A DNA stretch of 64,000 nt, taken from Chelonoidis abingdonii (lineage: Eukaryota; Chordata; Testudines; Testudinidae). Positions 34,341 to 45,054 of the stretch are shown in pieces (the stretch's first letter is position 1; every line of letters starts with the position of its first letter). Below the pieces are notes generated by a model that saw only the letters and a list, made by a program, of their open reading frames with translations, was not told where the DNA came from and did not search any database. Where the stretch lies: assembly GCF_003597395.2 (NCBI RefSeq), contig NC_133790.1, positions 26,452,017 through 26,516,016 on the forward strand. The letters are read 5' to 3'. A program made the position numbers and the translations under genes.

Positions 34341-37060
34341 GGAACAATGACTGGCAAATCTAGAGAAGTAGCTAAGATGCTGAAAAGGAGAGTGCATATT
34401 GTGTGTAGGTAAGAGACAAAATGGAAGGGATCAAAATCCATGAACCTCGGGAAGAGTTACAAGCTAATGTATTATGGCTCAGTAGCCAAGAGGAATGGAG
34501 TAGGAATAACAGCAACAGAAATATTACAGGCTAAGTTAGTGGACATCCAAAGGAAAAGTGACCAGCTGATGCAGATGAGCATAGCACTGACCAGAGAACA
34601 AATATTTGATGTTATGTGCTGAAACATGCTGCAGGTTATTTGTATAGCTGAGGAGAAGGAGAAATTGCAGATAGCTCTGGAACAAGTGATTATATGGAAT
34701 ACCTCAAGCTGAGTACTTGATTATCAGAGCAGATCTCAATGGACATGGGAGAACAGTGAGGGCTACGAAGATTGTCACAGACAACAAGGCTTTGGATCCA
34801 GCAATGAAGTTGGTGAGGATATCTTAGAGTTAGCCAGAGCCCATGGCCTGATTGTTTTCAATACATAACTTTGTGAAAAAGGAAGAACTCTTAATTACAT
34901 GCGAGAGCTGTACCAACAGGTTCCAGATCAATTACTTCCTGATAAGAGGAAGAGATCTAAAAAACATGAGATTGTAAAGTGACCCTGGGAAAGCAGATTG
35001 TAGAGCAACATAGATTGTTTGTAATGGACTTCTGGGTGAAAAGGCTAGTGGAGGACAATAGATGAGTTGTGGAACAAACTTTTAAGTAGTGGAGGCTCAC
35101 AGATAGGGAAGTTAGTCTCAGATTTAAGAATGAAGCTCTAAAGAGGTTGGACAATGACCAAACTGACCAAGATGATACCAATGAGGTTTGGAGGGAAATA
35201 TCCAAAGATTTTACAGAAAGTGCATGTACTGTCTGTGGTCAAACAAAAGGAGGGACATTTCATGGCAAGAAGACCTTGTGGTGGTCCAACAATGTGCAGG
35301 AGGCAGTGAAGAAGACGATGACGAAGGAAAGGTTTAAGTGACGGCAGAAAGTAAGAACGGTGGAAAGTTATAAGGAATACAAGCTGGTAACGAGAATGGT
35401 GAAAAGAGCAATTGCAGAAGCGAAAGGGGAGGCATTTAAAGCCTTATTTGTAAGACTACTCACAGATTAAGCAAAGAAGCACAGAGGACTTGAGAGCTGT
35501 GAAGTGTGTCAAAGATGAAAACAGAAGAGTACTGGTCCAAGATGGTGAAATCATTAGGAGGTGGCAGCATTTTAAGAGAAACTGCTCAATGAAGAAAATG
35601 TGAAAAAACTGCTCAGGAAAATATGCACAAGCAACATCCTTCCAAGACCTATCACCATAGTGAAGACTCAGACAGTGTTAAAGATGGAGAAATGTAGGAA
35701 GGCAGTGGAACTGAATGGTGTACCAACTGAGACATTCAAAGGGGTGTGGTGAAGAGGATGAACTTTAACTTTTCTTACTGGAAAAATGCCCAACAAGTGG
35801 AGGAAGAGCACATTGATCCCTATCATCAAACGTAAAGTAGATGTGTAAGAATGTAGTAATTACCAACCCATCAAGTTACTGAGTCATGGAGTGAAATGGC
35901 TGGAGAGAATTAGTGAGAAAAGACTTTGAAAGGAGCTAGAATATCAAGGTCAACAATGGATGCAGTGTTTGGAGTCCGAATATTGCAGGAAACGTACAGA
36001 GAGAAACTCAAGGATTTGCACTTAGTGTCTGTGGGTTTAGAAAAGTCTTATGACAAAGTACCCAGGGAATTGTGGTGATGGTCCCTGTGGTCACGCAGTC
36101 TGCCATAGGCATATGTTCAGACTATCCTGGACATGTGCGAGGGTAGAACCACAGTAATGAGAAGGAGCTGCAACTGCAGTGAGTCATTCACTGTGAGGGT
36201 AGAGCTGCACCAAGGATCAGCCTTAAACCCATTCCTGTTTTTGACTGCAATGGACCCCTGGATGGAAGAGATTAGGGAAGAGGTTCCACAGACCATGCTT
36301 TTGCTGATGGCATGATACTCTTCTGAGAAAAGCAGTATGAAATGGAAAGCTATCTAAAACTATGTAAGGCTGCAGTGGAAGAAAATGGCTTGGCTTATGA
36401 ATCAGCTGATAAAAGAATAATACATGTGATGCTTCATTGAAAGGGACAACAAGAAGCCAGTAAAACTAGATGGTACAGAGTTAAAATCTGGGAACAATTT
36501 AAATACCTCAGTTCAGTGTTGAGGCATGATGGGAATGTGGATGCAGATGTTAGAAGCCTCATGAAGAGCACTTGGTGTACAGGGAGGAAGTTGATGCAAA
36601 TTTTCTGTGGTAAGAATATGTCAAGTAAACTAAAAAGCAAAATTGTATTAAAATCATGATTGGGCAAGCCAGGAAATATATGTCAGACTGCTGTCCAGGG
36701 AGGAAGAGAGAAGAACTACTACTTCACTCCACCAACATGAAAATGCTCAGGTAGATTCTAGGTAAGATGACAGCTGATAGGCTATTTAATGCAATGCTAC
36801 AACCCATGGTACAGGTAGCCCCTATCACAGAAAATATGAGGGAGTATTGACAGACATGGCTGGGCCACATGGGACGACAAGGAGGGAGATATGTTGGCCA
36901 GGAGTACAAGAGCTAATAGTCATGGGACAAAGACCCCAAAGTAGACCTAGAAGGAGGTGGTTCTAGATGCTAAAGGATGAGCTGAAGAAGGTTGGTGTCA
37001 GCTTGGAGGATGCACGTGACACAAACTCTTGGAGGTAAATAATAAGAGACCAGACAAAGT
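34341..37060 (+). pseudogene. RTE-type LINE (endonuclease + RT), 2.7 kb, inactivated
   Basis: Protein blocks appear in the right order on the plus strand. The APE-like endonuclease start is GTMTGKSREVAKMLKRRVHI (34341-34400) with a stop just before ETKWKGSK, then YYGSVAKRNGVGI (about 34467) and ADLNGHG (about 34731). TLWWSNNVQEAVKK follows near 35276. The RT has NYQPIKLLSHGVKWLERI (about 35860), LEKSYDKVPRELW (36036-36074), VELHQGSALNPFLF (36199-36240), a FADG box in place of FADD (36300-36311, in another frame), and RWxGHMGRQGG (about 36855). It ends with KDELKKVGVSLEDARDTNSW (about 36975). This order and spacing fit RTE-clade LINEs. Multiple stops, frameshifts and the D-to-G change in the catalytic box show it is dead. 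No long 3' UTR is visible. Confidence 0.82.
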
Positions 37061-37559
37061 GAAGAAGAAAAGTCATAACAAAAGGTACTACTCAATGTCA
37101 TTAAGGGAGGCAGGATTTGTCCTTAAGCTGCTACTTCTCTCTCTCTCTCAAGCCCAGAGGTTAACTTGGCAGCACTCAAGGTTCTCGGTAAATTTAGCAC
37201 AACATTACCATCACATCCACCCACTCGCATGCCATAATCCCCAAATGTCAAAAAGTCATGGATATCATTATTATTATTTTAACCATGACTCCCATGAAAA
37301 CTGTGAGACAAATGTAGCCTTAAGCAGTTTAAGGTTTTTATTTTCTTTAAAAAAGGGAATTTTGTTTTATGCGAACATCAAGTTTTTCATTAATGTGGGC
37401 AACCTTTCACTCAAATGACTGCAAATTTGCAAAATGAGGCTGAACTTGAGAAGTGCATGCGTGCGTGCTGGAATAAAATGACCCACTGCTAAAGCATATG
37501 GAAAAGACCACAACACGACCACAACATTTTGCCAAGCAAAAATCTGGACATTTCTCCAG
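37061..37559. other. Gene-free stretch after the LINE
   Basis: A tctctctctctctc tract lies near 37137. No gene. Confidence 0.4.
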
Positions 37560-37990
37560 GTCTTTAGGGAGGATGCCAAATTGCCAAATAAGATGCTAGT
37601 CTAACGTATTGATGTCCATTTTGTCCTGTTACTATTGCTGCTGCTGCTGTGGGTGTTTCAAGCCCTTTACTTTGCCTGAATGGTGTAAAGGAGCTATAGT
37701 GTAAATGAAAATCAATCCCTTTGCTTGTAGCTTGAGTTAATCCATGAAGGGTTTCCCTGCTGCTAATGGTCACTGTGTTTCTTTTCCTCTTTGCTGGCAG
37801 AATAGCCGAGATGAATAAAAGGCCATCTAGAGGGAGTGGAACGCATCTGTAAAGAACAAGCTTTGTGTCTGTTACGCAGCTCTCAGCCTGCTGCCAAAGT
37901 CCAGCTGTGGGACGCAGGCCTTTACAATGTGAGACAGAGCTCCCAAAATGAGGAACACCCACAAGGCTAACAGGCAGCTCCAAAGCAGAA
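37560..37990. other. Unique, mixed-complexity block; possible conserved element
   Basis: The block has no repeat signature. It contains a ctgctgctgctgtgg tract, a tttcttttcctctttgctgg then cag stretch that resembles a 3' splice site (about 37776-37800), and a 139-residue minus-strand frame with no known domain. The plus-strand sequence after the putative acceptor hits a stop soon. I rate it as a candidate enhancer or non-coding exon only. Confidence 0.25.
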
Positions 37991-38167
37991 GGGGGCGGCT
38001 GGAAATTAGCTGTGAGGGTAAATAGGGTTCACTGAATTAGAGTTAACTGATCTCAACAGATGGGGAAGGATGGCACTGGGGTTAAGCATGGGCAAGGGTG
38101 GCTAGACACTTGTGGAAGGATCTGATCCCACATATGTGGGGCTAAATCCTGGTCCCGTGAATGTTGA

Positions 38168-38278
38168 TAATTGTAGAGAGACATGGTGAGGGAGGTCATA
38201 TCTTTTATTGAACCAACCTGCTGTCAGTGGAAGGCGTAAGCTGTCGAGCTACACGGCGCTCTTCTTCCAGTCTCAGGA
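38168..38278 (-). mobile_element. Tail-sharing retroposon, subfamily 2, truncated copy
   Basis: atatcttttattgaaccaac, gtaagctgtcgagctacacg and gcgctcttcttccagtctca follow the same order as the 10.7-kb copy's body, on the minus strand and without inversion. The terminal acacggctrc part is lost at the left edge, where only gagagacatggtgagg remains. Confidence 0.6.
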
Positions 38279-38701
38279 TGGCGATTTTGACATTCATGTG
38301 ACCCTTAGACCCTTGCTGGATTGCATAGGAGCAGATTGTGCCTCAGCCTAGAGGAAGTGCATGTAGGGCCAGGAGGGCACCAGGAGCTCACTCCTCTTAT
38401 GTTTCCTTTACAAAGGCCAAGCACAGTAGTGCAGAGACTTCTCCTGACATCCACGGGGTGCAAATTTCCCAAAGACCATTCCTAGAGGTGAGGAGGAGAC
38501 TGAGCCATAGCCTTCCTCCCTCCAAATCTGCCTGCAAAGCTGCCTGGTCACCAGAGGAGGGGGTTAACCTAGATAACCCCCACCCCTACCCCGTGCACTG
38601 GGGAGCAGAGAGAAGGAATGGATCACCTGAGGTCCAATCCATCCCAGAGCTCTCGATGGGGCTGATGTGACTCCACCCTCTCCCATACAAGCCAGTGCAT
38701 A

Positions 38702-38996
38702 AGTATGTGTCTACATAGAAAAAAAAAAAAGAGTCTCAGAGCCCACGTCATCTGACTTGGCCTCAAACTATGGAGCTAAAAATAGCAGTGTAGACATTAA
38801 GTGCTAGGGCTGGAGACGGGGCTCTGAGACCCACTCCTCTCTCAGGGTTTGAGTCCTTACATCTATACTGCTATAGCCCTTACATCTATACTGCTATAGC
38901 CCTTCCAGTGTGAACCCCATGAGCCCAGGTCAGCTGACCTGAGCTCTCAGACTTGCAGCTGTGGGTGTGGGTTTTTTTTTGCAGTGTAGACATACT
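38702..38996. mobile_element. MITE with AGTATGTGTCTACA ends
   Basis: The left end agtatgtgtctacatag is answered by the right end, which reads tagtatgtctacact when reverse-complemented. Within it a 24-bp unit, cttacatctatactgctata then gccc, is repeated exactly twice in tandem near 38856-38903. Words such as gctctgagacccac and gagctctcagac are roughly inverted. There is an A12 run near 38719 and a T9 run near 38972. No coding sequence. Confidence 0.6.
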
Positions 38997-39758
38997 ATGA
39001 AGGGCCCTGAATCCCTCTCAGACATCTCCAGGCCAAATTCATTCCAGGCATAAGTGAACTCAATTCCACTGGCCCCGCAGCAGGACTGAACGTGGGCTTT
39101 TTGCGTCTCTGTCTGTAAAAGGGAGACATTCTTCAGTGGTTAGTGGGAGACTTCAGCCCAGATCCTCAGAGCTATTAGGCACCGGACTCCCATTAATCAG
39201 GCACCTCCATATCTTTGGGGGAGCGGAGCGTCATTCCTTAATATTCATTGAAGCACCTTTGTGTGACCCTGGTCTGGACAGCCCCCCAGCAACCACCCAG
39301 GAGATAACACCAGCACTTTGTGGGATGGAAATGCAATGAAGGGACCTATTATGAGAGGTCCTTGCTGTTAATGGTTCCTGGGGAGGGGATTTACAGAACT
39401 GCTCAGACCGTAATCAGCTGGCAACAAATGTGCATTTCATTGGGTGACTATTTCAAGGTGAAACTTAAAACTTCCCCAAAACGGGGGGGACTGGGCGGCT
39501 CTGAGATACGGAGCCATTCATCTGGCCATTGCCTTTTCAACTCCAACTCAAGCCAACGCTAGCGGCTGAAAGTTGTTACCATCTGATGGCTTGTGCATAA
39601 GGAGTTGATGGTCTCACTCCATTTCCTGGTAGTCAGGTAGCCGCATCCCAGGCACAACAAACGCACCATAAAAACTGGATGCTCGCTAGCCACAGCAGCC
39701 TCAGCGGAAGGGCCAAGGGCTGGATGGGTCTCAGAGCAGGAACTATCCATTCACCTTG
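38997..39758. other. Gene-free stretch
   Basis: No repeat or exon recognised. Several overlapping frames of 60-80 residues show no domain. Confidence 0.4.
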
Positions 39759-40417
39759 TGATGGGGCATTGGCCCCAAATTTGCTCTGACCAGTTAGCCA
39801 CAGGCTGCACCTGAAGGGGATCAAGGAGACAATGAGGCTTAATTGAGGATGAAGCTCACCTGGACAGAAGCAGGTGGGGCTTCTATAAAGCTGTCAACTG
39901 AAAGGGAGGGGGGCCTGCAGTCAGGCTCCCTGATACAAAGTAGGATGTGGAGAGTTGGAACCTGTAATAGGCAGTGTAGGAAGCAGAAAGGGCTGGGAAA
40001 ATAAAGACCTGAGCTGTTGGGTCGAGGGTCCCTGGATTAAAACTCAGTGTAGAGGGCAGGTCTGAGTTCCCCCACAACCCACTGTAGGAGGGGCTTGCTG
40101 GGGCAGCCTATGTGGGGACTGCTGGGGACAATTTGGAAGGAGACTTTGATAATATCCCAGAAGGGGGGAGGGGGACTTCAGTGTGGCTGGTGAGGCTTAA
40201 TTGAGGATGAAGCTCACCTGGACAGAAGCAAGTGGGGCTGGAGGCCTAAGTCCTGAAGAAGAAATCACTGCAGCTGTGGAGACATGAGAGAGTCCATGGA
40301 GTGAGTGAGTGGGACAACTGACTGAACACTTGCAGGAAGGGGCCTCAGACCGTGTGGAGAGCTAATTCTGTGATGGACCCTGAGGAAGCAACATAGTGGT
40401 AAGAAAGTGCACCTTGT
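39759..40417. mobile_element. LTR-like or composite repeat with internal 49-bp direct repeat
   Basis: A 49-bp block beginning tgaggcttaattgaggatga occurs at 39833-39881 and 40191-40239 with one mismatch. The first copy is followed by ggcttctataaagctgtc, a TATA-like word, and later ataaagacctg, as in an LTR. The unit is bordered by caccttgt at 39752-39759 and 40410-40417. I cannot choose between an LTR with a partial internal duplication and a different repeat. No reading frame is present. Confidence 0.45.
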
Positions 40418-40471
40418 TACATGTCTCTAGATAGGACCTTCATAGGTTAGGATCCTGGTAAGTGTAATATG

Positions 40472-40551
40472 TGAGACCATTGTAGATTCCTCTCTTCTAG
40501 GAATTCTATCAATGACTCCCTGACATTTAGGGCCATATTCTGATGTCACAT
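40472..40551 (+). repeat. 80-bp perfectly duplicated segment, copy 1
   Basis: The segment from tgagaccattgtagattcct to ctgatgtcacat is identical base for base to 51015-51094, about 10.5 kb away, with unrelated flanks. Its source family is unknown to me. Confidence 0.92.
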
Positions 40552-40604
40552 TCCACTTGTTGCTGCAGGTTCTATCATTTGGCTAAGAATTATCTAGGTG
40601 GCAG

Positions 40605-40695
40605 GGAGGTTTTGTAGTTAGAACATAAGACTGGGAGGCAAGGAATCGAGGTTCTGTCTTGGAATTGCTGTGTGGCCTTAAACAGGTTCCTCACA
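40605..40695 (+). mobile_element. MIR SINE fragment
   Basis: tagttagaacataagactgg, gaggttctgtcttggaattg and ctgtgtggccttaaacaggt match the tRNA-related head and core of MIR. It is truncated on the 3' side. Confidence 0.6.
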
Positions 40696-40837
40696 GCTAG
40701 ATTTTTGCCTGGCCTTTGCATAGTGGTGATGGTAGTAGGCAGATTCAGGGTCAGTCCCAAAATGGAGAGCACAGGCTGTGCTTCCTGGGGCTGACAATTC
40801 AAAGAGGCATGATGACTTCTAGAATGTCCACTGCAGT

Positions 40838-41024
40838 GGAGTATAGAATGTCAGGGTTGTAAGGTACCTCAGAAGGTCATCTAGTCCCCCCCTCTACTCA
40901 AAGCAGGATCAATCCCCACACAGATTTTTGCCCCAGATCCCTAAATGGCCCCTTCAAGGATTGAACTCACAACCCTGGGTTTAGCAGGCTGCTGCTCAAA
41001 CCACTCAGCTGTCCCTCCCCCATA
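40838..41024 (-). mobile_element. Cry I-type tRNA-derived SINE
   Basis: On the minus strand it starts gggagggacagctgagtggt, with an RNA polymerase III A-box-like region, then gctaaacccagggttgtgag then ttcaatcc (B-box-like), gccatttagggatctggggc, and ends in the CR1-like tail (gaggtaccttacaaccctga then cattctat). This is the tRNA(Lys)-related SINE of cryptodiran turtles, whose tail is shared with CR1 and lets it use that LINE's machinery. Confidence 0.88.
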
Positions 41025-42844
41025 CCACTGCTTCCCTGTGCAGAACTGTGCACATCTGGCCTTTAACCTCCTCCTTCCAACAACCAAACAGCGATGGCTG
41101 TGCCCAGGGGCTCTGCCCCACTCAGAAACTAACAGTGCAATAAAATAAACATCTCTTCATCCCAGTTTAACAGAGTTTCTCTCTCCCGTGAAAGGTGCGT
41201 GCCAGGCAGCCCCTCCAGCACCCCGAACTATACGGTCCACGTAGCCACGTTCTGGGAAGGGGTTCCAAGCAGCAGAAGCTGAACTTCAGTGGAGAGCCCC
41301 ACCAGACAAGAAGGCATTCTGGGGATTTTGGTGAAACTGGTGAACAGCTGACAGGAGCAGGTTCTGCTTTGGCTGGTCCCCCTCACACAACTGTCGCAAT
41401 GGGATGGCTATGGAAGCTTTAAGAAGTGGCCCCACCAGGGCAGAATTTGCACAGGGACATGGAAGGGAGAGGAAAAGTAAATTTATCTATGATTAAAGAT
41501 TCTGGGTTAATAGTAAGATAGTGTTCTTGCCTTTGCCCTTGATAGCAAAGCTTTTCTAGTCCCCATAGAAGGCTAAACTGCTGCCTGGGAGAACATGCCC
41601 TTTGATCTCCCCCCAGTCATGGAGTGGGGTAAAGCCAGGGCTTGCCTTTGTCCCCCATTGAGATTTCTAACCCTGTCACAAACAATGGAGACCCAAGTCC
41701 TCGTTGGCAGGGAAGGCAGACTTCTGTGTGGCACCAGAGACCTACACAAGGGCCAAAGCAGTGATGGAGCAGGACTCCTTTCAGTCCGCAGGCCTTTCCA
41801 CCATTATGCAGAGCCAGGCGCAATTGGCTCTTAGTAAGCAAATGATGTCAGCTTCCACTGGTGTTATTTTAAGCTTCTTGTATACATTACTTCTCTGTAT
41901 GAATCTCTGGCCTGTTCTCCCCGCTCCTCTCAATCACACACACTGACTCTTTTTTTTTTTTTTTTTTGGTTAAAGCCAGCATCTGTAGGTTTGTTCTTAA
42001 CAAAAATAAAGCCATCCATCTCCTTTGGGATGCGGTTATGTCATGTGAGCTCAGGAAAGCTGGCTCAGGCAAGGTTTACAGAAGCCGTCACAGCCCGCAG
42101 TGGGAAAGGCAGTTATCTGTATGGGACGGTTTGCAGTTCTCAAGAATGCATCCTTCTCTCAGACTGAGGGGGTGGCTTTTGTTTATCCTTTGGCACACAA
42201 TGAAATGATGGGAAAACATGCTTGGATGCACTGCTATAGTAAGGTGGGGCAGGGCAGCAGTTAAAAATGGAACAGCTCCTTTGATCCCTGGCCAATGCAG
42301 ATGACTCCCAGGGTTTGGGTTTTAGAGTGGACGTCATGTTCTCTCTCTCTCCATCTCCGTGTACAGATCTAACAGTTCCCTCCTACCTAGCAAACAGAAC
42401 AAAGCCTCAAAGACAATCGGCTTCCAGGAAAGAGTGGGTAGGCAACCAACATCAGAAAAGAGCAACCGTTTGAAAGGGCTGGGGGATGCGATCAATTATA
42501 CCATTCGTGGTGTTCGCTGCTAAGCGACCTTGTTCAAGCTGAAACTGGAATTGGTGGCTGGCAATCCCCAGGCAAACCAAGGCATTCCTCCCATCTGGCC
42601 AAGTGCAAGGATGAGCAAATCAATATTGCATGCCCCCTAGGATCTCAAAGCACTTTAGAAAACATAGTCCACAGCTGAGCCGCTGTGTTGTTGCCTCAGG
42701 GGTAGAATGTGGTAGCCATTTTGTGCCAGGTGTCTCATTGTGCAACAGCTTCTAATTATTCTGACTTTTTTCTTATTAGTCTTTTCTTCCCCCCCCGGAA
42801 AACGAATAAAATGGAAACTCCACAAACTAGGGCATAGGCTGGGA
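41025..42844. other. Gene-free stretch
   Basis: A T20 tract lies near 41949-41968. 41180-41430 is repeat-free with mixed composition but without splice or domain evidence. Confidence 0.4.
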
Positions 42845-42852
42845 CCTACCAC

Positions 42853-43177
42853 CAGGGCCGGCTCTAGCAATTTTGCCTCCCAAAGCATGGCAGCACGTCG
42901 CGGGGGACGCTCTGCCGCTTGCCGGTCTTGCAGCTCCAGTGGACCTCCCGCAGGCTTCCCTGCGGGTGGTCTGGTGGTCCCGCGGCTCCGGTGGACCTCC
43001 CGCAGGCGTGCCTGTGAATGCTCCACAGGAGCCGTGGGACCAGCGGATCCTCTGCAGGAATGCCTGAGGGAGCTCCACCGGAGCCACCTGCCGACCTCCC
43101 GGCAACCGGCAGAGCGCCCCTCGCGGCATGCCGCCCCAAGCACACGCTTGGCACGCTGTGGCCTGGAGCCGGCCCTG
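42853..43177 (+). mobile_element. GC-rich hAT element, 325 bp, perfect 8-bp TSD
   Basis: It is flanked by cctaccac (42845-42852 and 43178-43185). The termini cagggccggctc and gagccggccctg are exact inverted repeats over 12 bp. The interior shows several ggacctcccgcagg and gctccaccggagcc words and internal symmetry. It is related to the copy at 25030. The 191- and 174-residue overlapping frames on opposite strands extend past the element into flanking DNA and carry no domain, so I do not call a gene. Confidence 0.9.
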
Positions 43178-43185
43178 CCTACCAC

Positions 43186-43578
43186 AATGCATGTGGTATT
43201 AAGGCCCCAAGGAGAGACTGTGACTCCCACTCCGATTTCCCACGGTTACCCTGGGTGGAAATAAAGACAGGTCTGGAGGAGAAAGGAGTGGGTGGTAAGT
43301 TTTACAGGTCTGCTCCTTCGCCCTGCTCCACCTCAGATATGGAGTGGGATGCTCACAGCAAGACTCTGGAGCAGCTCCATACAGCCAGTGTGTGAGTCTC
43401 ATCTGCTCAGTTGCTGGCAGACTGACCTGTTTAGCATGAACAGATGAAAGGTCATCTCTGAAATCTGGCTAATGCCACCTGTCTTATAGACAGAGAGAGA
43501 AACATACATCGATTAGATCAATTGATCTGTGGCACTCTTCAGAATGAGGTTCAAGACAAGGATGCTTCCTGTTCCCTT
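43186..43578. other. Gene-free stretch
   Basis: Nothing recognised. Confidence 0.4.
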
Positions 43579-45054
43579 AGGGTTAGATTCATAAAATGAC
43601 TTATGTGCCTAAATCCTAGAGTCAGGCCTCACTGGGTTTCATAAAACCCCTGCTCAGCTGCCGTCAAACTTTATAACTTGCTCAGTGTCTAAATTTTTGC
43701 AGTACATTTTCCTAGCTGCCTCTATTTCTGCTTCTGAGTGTCCGGACAATTAAGCCTCAGAACAAGGCAGAAAGCAGGGGGAGACAGACATTCCTTTCCC
43801 TAACTTGCCTGCTGGGCCTGATCCAGGAAGTACATTCAGAGCAGAATGACCTTCCTTGTAACTTTCAGCCCAGCAGTTATGAGGTACTCACCCAGGATGT
43901 GAGACCTCCCCACTCCAGTTCATCTGCCACCTCTCAGGTGGGTGGCTCAGTCACTGTGCTGTGTGATATTCTAATATGGGGCTTCCTCGATCTCTCCCAT
44001 TTTTGTTGTTCTACACAGAATAAATAAGGCAGTGTCACTTGGCCAGAGAGAGAGAAAGCACAAGCATGAGAATGACGCTAGCCTTGAGGTTAGAGCACTC
44101 CCTTAGGAGGTGAAGACCCAGGAACTAACCCCCTGCTCCAATGTATATTTTATTTATTTAGCTACAGTGGAGCATCATCAATGGGAGAGCCTGAGGGAGC
44201 ATCCCATTAGAATGTCACGTAGCCTAAAGGCTCGAGCACCCACCAGAGATGGCAGATTCCTCTTCAAATCTCTTCTCCCCCTGGATCTCCTTGGCATCTC
44301 CCTAGCTTAGGTGGCTCCCTACCTAGCCTGCTGGCTTTGGTGCATCCCATTCTGAGGCACTGGTCTCTCCCCATTCATTGTATAGGGAACCTAGGCTCCC
44401 AACTCAGGCTTTGTGCCTCTCAGGGCTGCTCTATGCTAAAAACTCACATCAACATAGCTACATCTCTCAGGAGTGTGAAAAATCCACAGCCATGAGCACT
44501 GCAATGACACCGACCTAACCCCCAGTGTAGACAGCGCTAGATCAATGGAAGAATTTGTCTATCAACCTAGCTACTGCCTCTCTGGGAGATGGAGTAAATA
44601 CAGAGATGGAAGAACCTCTCCTAGCACTGCAGTGAATGTCTACACTGAAGTGCTACAGGGGTGTAGCTGCAGCTTTGCCACTGTAGCATTTTAAGTGTGG
44701 ACATAAACCAGGTCTACGCTACAGAACTATATAGGTATAACTACGTCATTCAGGGATGTGAAAAATCCACACCCCCTGAGCTACATAGTTATACTGATCC
44801 AACTCCCCTATGTGGACAGCGCTAAGACAAAGGGAGGGCTTCTCCTGCTGACAGAGCTACCGCCTTTCAAGGAGGTGGATTAACTACACTGAAGGGAGAA
44901 GCTCTCCTGTCGGCATAGGAGCACACTTCACTATGCCACTGTAGTGCCATGTGTGAAGATGATCTCATAGCCTCAGTGATTTTCTAGGCACCTAAAAGTT
45001 AGACGTGGTGATGCTCAAAGGGGCCACACCTAAATGCCTGTGTGAATCTAGCCC
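43579..45054. mobile_element. Composite repeat with GGGYTAGATTCA ends, holding nested MITEs
   Basis: The left edge gggttagattcataaaatga and the right edge (reverse-complemented) gggctagattcacacaggca form loose inverted termini, and t-a-g-g-c-a-c-c-t-a-a-type words lie just inside each. The interior includes a tRNA-like tract at 44084-44140 (gaggttagagcactccctta, with a poor B box) and a second at 44220-44275. Two MITE units follow at about 44427-44700 and 44706-44965. No protein frame. The unity of the 1.5-kb block is uncertain. Confidence 0.4.
44706..44965. mobile_element. MITE, intact relative of the one at 62238
   Basis: It holds aaccaggtctacgctacaga, ggtataactacgtcattcag, ggatgtgaaaaatccacacc and then gagctacatagttatactga, ending with a reverse-sense half. 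It provides an uninterrupted paralogue across the position where the 62.3-kb copy carries an insertion. A similar, more diverged unit precedes it at about 44427-44700. Confidence 0.6.

Noticed and set aside
42655..43264. Overlapping 191- and 174-residue frames on opposite strands
   Set aside because: Mostly within the GC-rich hAT element at 42853-43177, where stop codons are scarce on every frame. The frames run across the insertion borders.
44084..44275. Two tRNA-like tracts
   Set aside because: Poor B boxes and no cloverleaf could be drawn. They lie inside a composite repeat.
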